Position numbers and translations under genes: made by a program
Part shown: in pieces, positions 63,211-64,000 of the stretch
Layout: every line of letters begins with the position of its first letter
How positions within the stretch are numbered: the stretch's first letter is position 1
Notes under the pieces: model-generated
What the model saw: the letters and a program-made list of their open reading frames with translations, nothing else
Told to the model about the DNA's origin: nothing
The model's database searches: none
Origin: Acridotheres tristis
Lineage: Eukaryota; Chordata; Aves; Passeriformes; Sturnidae
DNA: 64,000 nucleotides
NCBI GenBank assembly: GCA_037013685.1
Contig: CM072884.1
Coordinates: forward strand, 3,472,001 to 3,536,000
Direction: 5' to 3'

Positions 63211-64000
63211 GAGTGACCAAACTTGGTCCTTTCATCCACACATCTGTTATTCCACAGCAGACCCCTGTGTGTCAGCACATATCTGTTGATGTTTAGAGCT
63301 GCTGCATTCTTCAGGTGTTCTTGGTAATCCCATAAATCTCACTCAGCCAAGTGAGGGGCTCTTGTTTCCCTTGCCCTGCCAGCATCAGTACTATTCTGTG
63401 TTTTATCACAGCAGACTCTGCAGCTCCTGGCAGACAAATGTAGCACACAGCTATTGTGATTAGCCAGACCCAGCTCTATTGTAGTAGCAGATACCTGTAA
63501 AAGCACTGGGTTATGTATTTTTTATTATTATTTCTTTTGTAAGACAGAGGCCAGCAGAACAGGTCTCTGTTGCAGGTCCCAGGGACAGTGCACTGGCAGA
63601 TTTTTGAAGGGCACACAGCAGGGTTAAGTGTTATGAGCTGTAGTATCTTGAAAAGGTGTAGACTTCCGGCTGTCACTTTCCATTTTATTCTGAAGACATT
63701 GGAAGTGTTGCATTGCAAAGGGATAAGATGCCCCTGGAAAGGTGATCAGTAGCACTTTTCACAACTGAATTGTGGCATCTCTCACCACCTGCTGAGGTTT
63801 TACTAGTGTGTCTCATTTAAAAAGCAAATTACAGCTTGGCACGCCATCATTGCAGATCCTTGGTGCAAGTCATTGAGCCTTTTATAGTCAATAATGCATT
63901 CAGGGAAACAATGGTCTTGTTCCAGAGTGCTGGGGTGAAAGGTATTTTCTATAGTGATGGCTGGTTTCAATTATACTTCAGTTTATAATAAACAGCCTTC

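Larger units (their letters stand above)
12716..64000 (+). other. EPHA6: EPHA6 intron 2, 5' part (more than 51 kb)
   Basis: Everything to the right of exon 2 is taken as intron 2, because the large third Eph exon (about 660 bp, with its CNVMEPNQNNWLRTNW-like core) appears in no frame. Known: Eph receptor genes, EPHA6 especially, have very long introns early in the gene. Contents, in order: CR1 copies at 14361, 16022 and 17371; (AAAAC)n at 19041; poly-A at 19809; a degenerate ~42 bp array at 22162; a palindrome at 26618; a GT/TA tract at 27631; an eroded CR1 at 30915; poly-A at 34668, 36504 and 40437; a 41 bp tandem repeat at 39467; CR1 at 39895 and 49640; a hairpin at 43776; poly-T at 52154 and 60534; CR1 at 63003. 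The stretches between these (18044-22161, 22411-26617, 27687-30914, 31041-39466, 40151-49639, 49783-63002) look like unique AT-rich intron with no gene that I can support. Confidence 0.78.

Noticed and set aside
1..64000. CRISPR arrays, operons, ribosome-binding sites, tRNA or rRNA genes
   Set aside because: The sequence is vertebrate nuclear intron. No regularly spaced identical repeats, cloverleaf or rRNA-like sequence was seen.

Overview
This is a 64 kb piece of a bird genome, and almost all of it is intron. It is AT-rich. Its recognisable interspersed repeats are CR1 LINE 3' ends (eight copies) and one avian ERV-type LTR. No SINEs are recognisable. That repeat mix is the usual avian pattern, and the species cannot be fixed from sequence alone.

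The only protein-coding segment I can support is one 65 bp exon at 12651-12715 (+). It matches exon 2 of the Eph receptor gene EPHA6 and encodes the start of the ephrin-binding domain. It has a strong polypyrimidine tract and AG acceptor, a GTAAGT donor, and the 65 bp length and phase expected for Eph exon 2. The window therefore reads as: 3' part of EPHA6 intron 1 (1-12650), exon 2, then the 5' part of intron 2 (12716-64000). The large third exon, which carries the rest of the ligand-binding domain, is not found, so intron 2 exceeds 51 kb. Exon 1, which should encode the signal peptide in a GC-rich context, is also absent and should lie upstream.

Region by region. 1-12650 holds a sense CR1 tail (218-461), an antisense solo LTR fragment (2290-2830), a long (CTTTT)n tract (6179-6322) and a 12-bp-stem hairpin (5290-5323). 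12716-18000 holds three antisense CR1 copies within 3.6 kb. 18000-39000 is mostly unique AT-rich intron, with a degenerate ~42 bp minisatellite (22162-22410), a perfect 20 bp palindrome (26618-26637), a GT/TA tract that folds on itself (27631-27686) and an eroded sense CR1 (30915-31040). 39000-64000 holds a 3-copy 41 bp tandem repeat (39467-39587), CR1 copies at 39895, 49640 and 63003, several homopolymer tracts and short hairpins.

Many short open frames exist on both strands. The ones that resemble protein are C-terminal remnants of CR1 ORF2 or translations of simple repeats. I found no convincing undescribed system. The points most worth a second look are the two tandem arrays, the hairpins and the pyrimidine tract.
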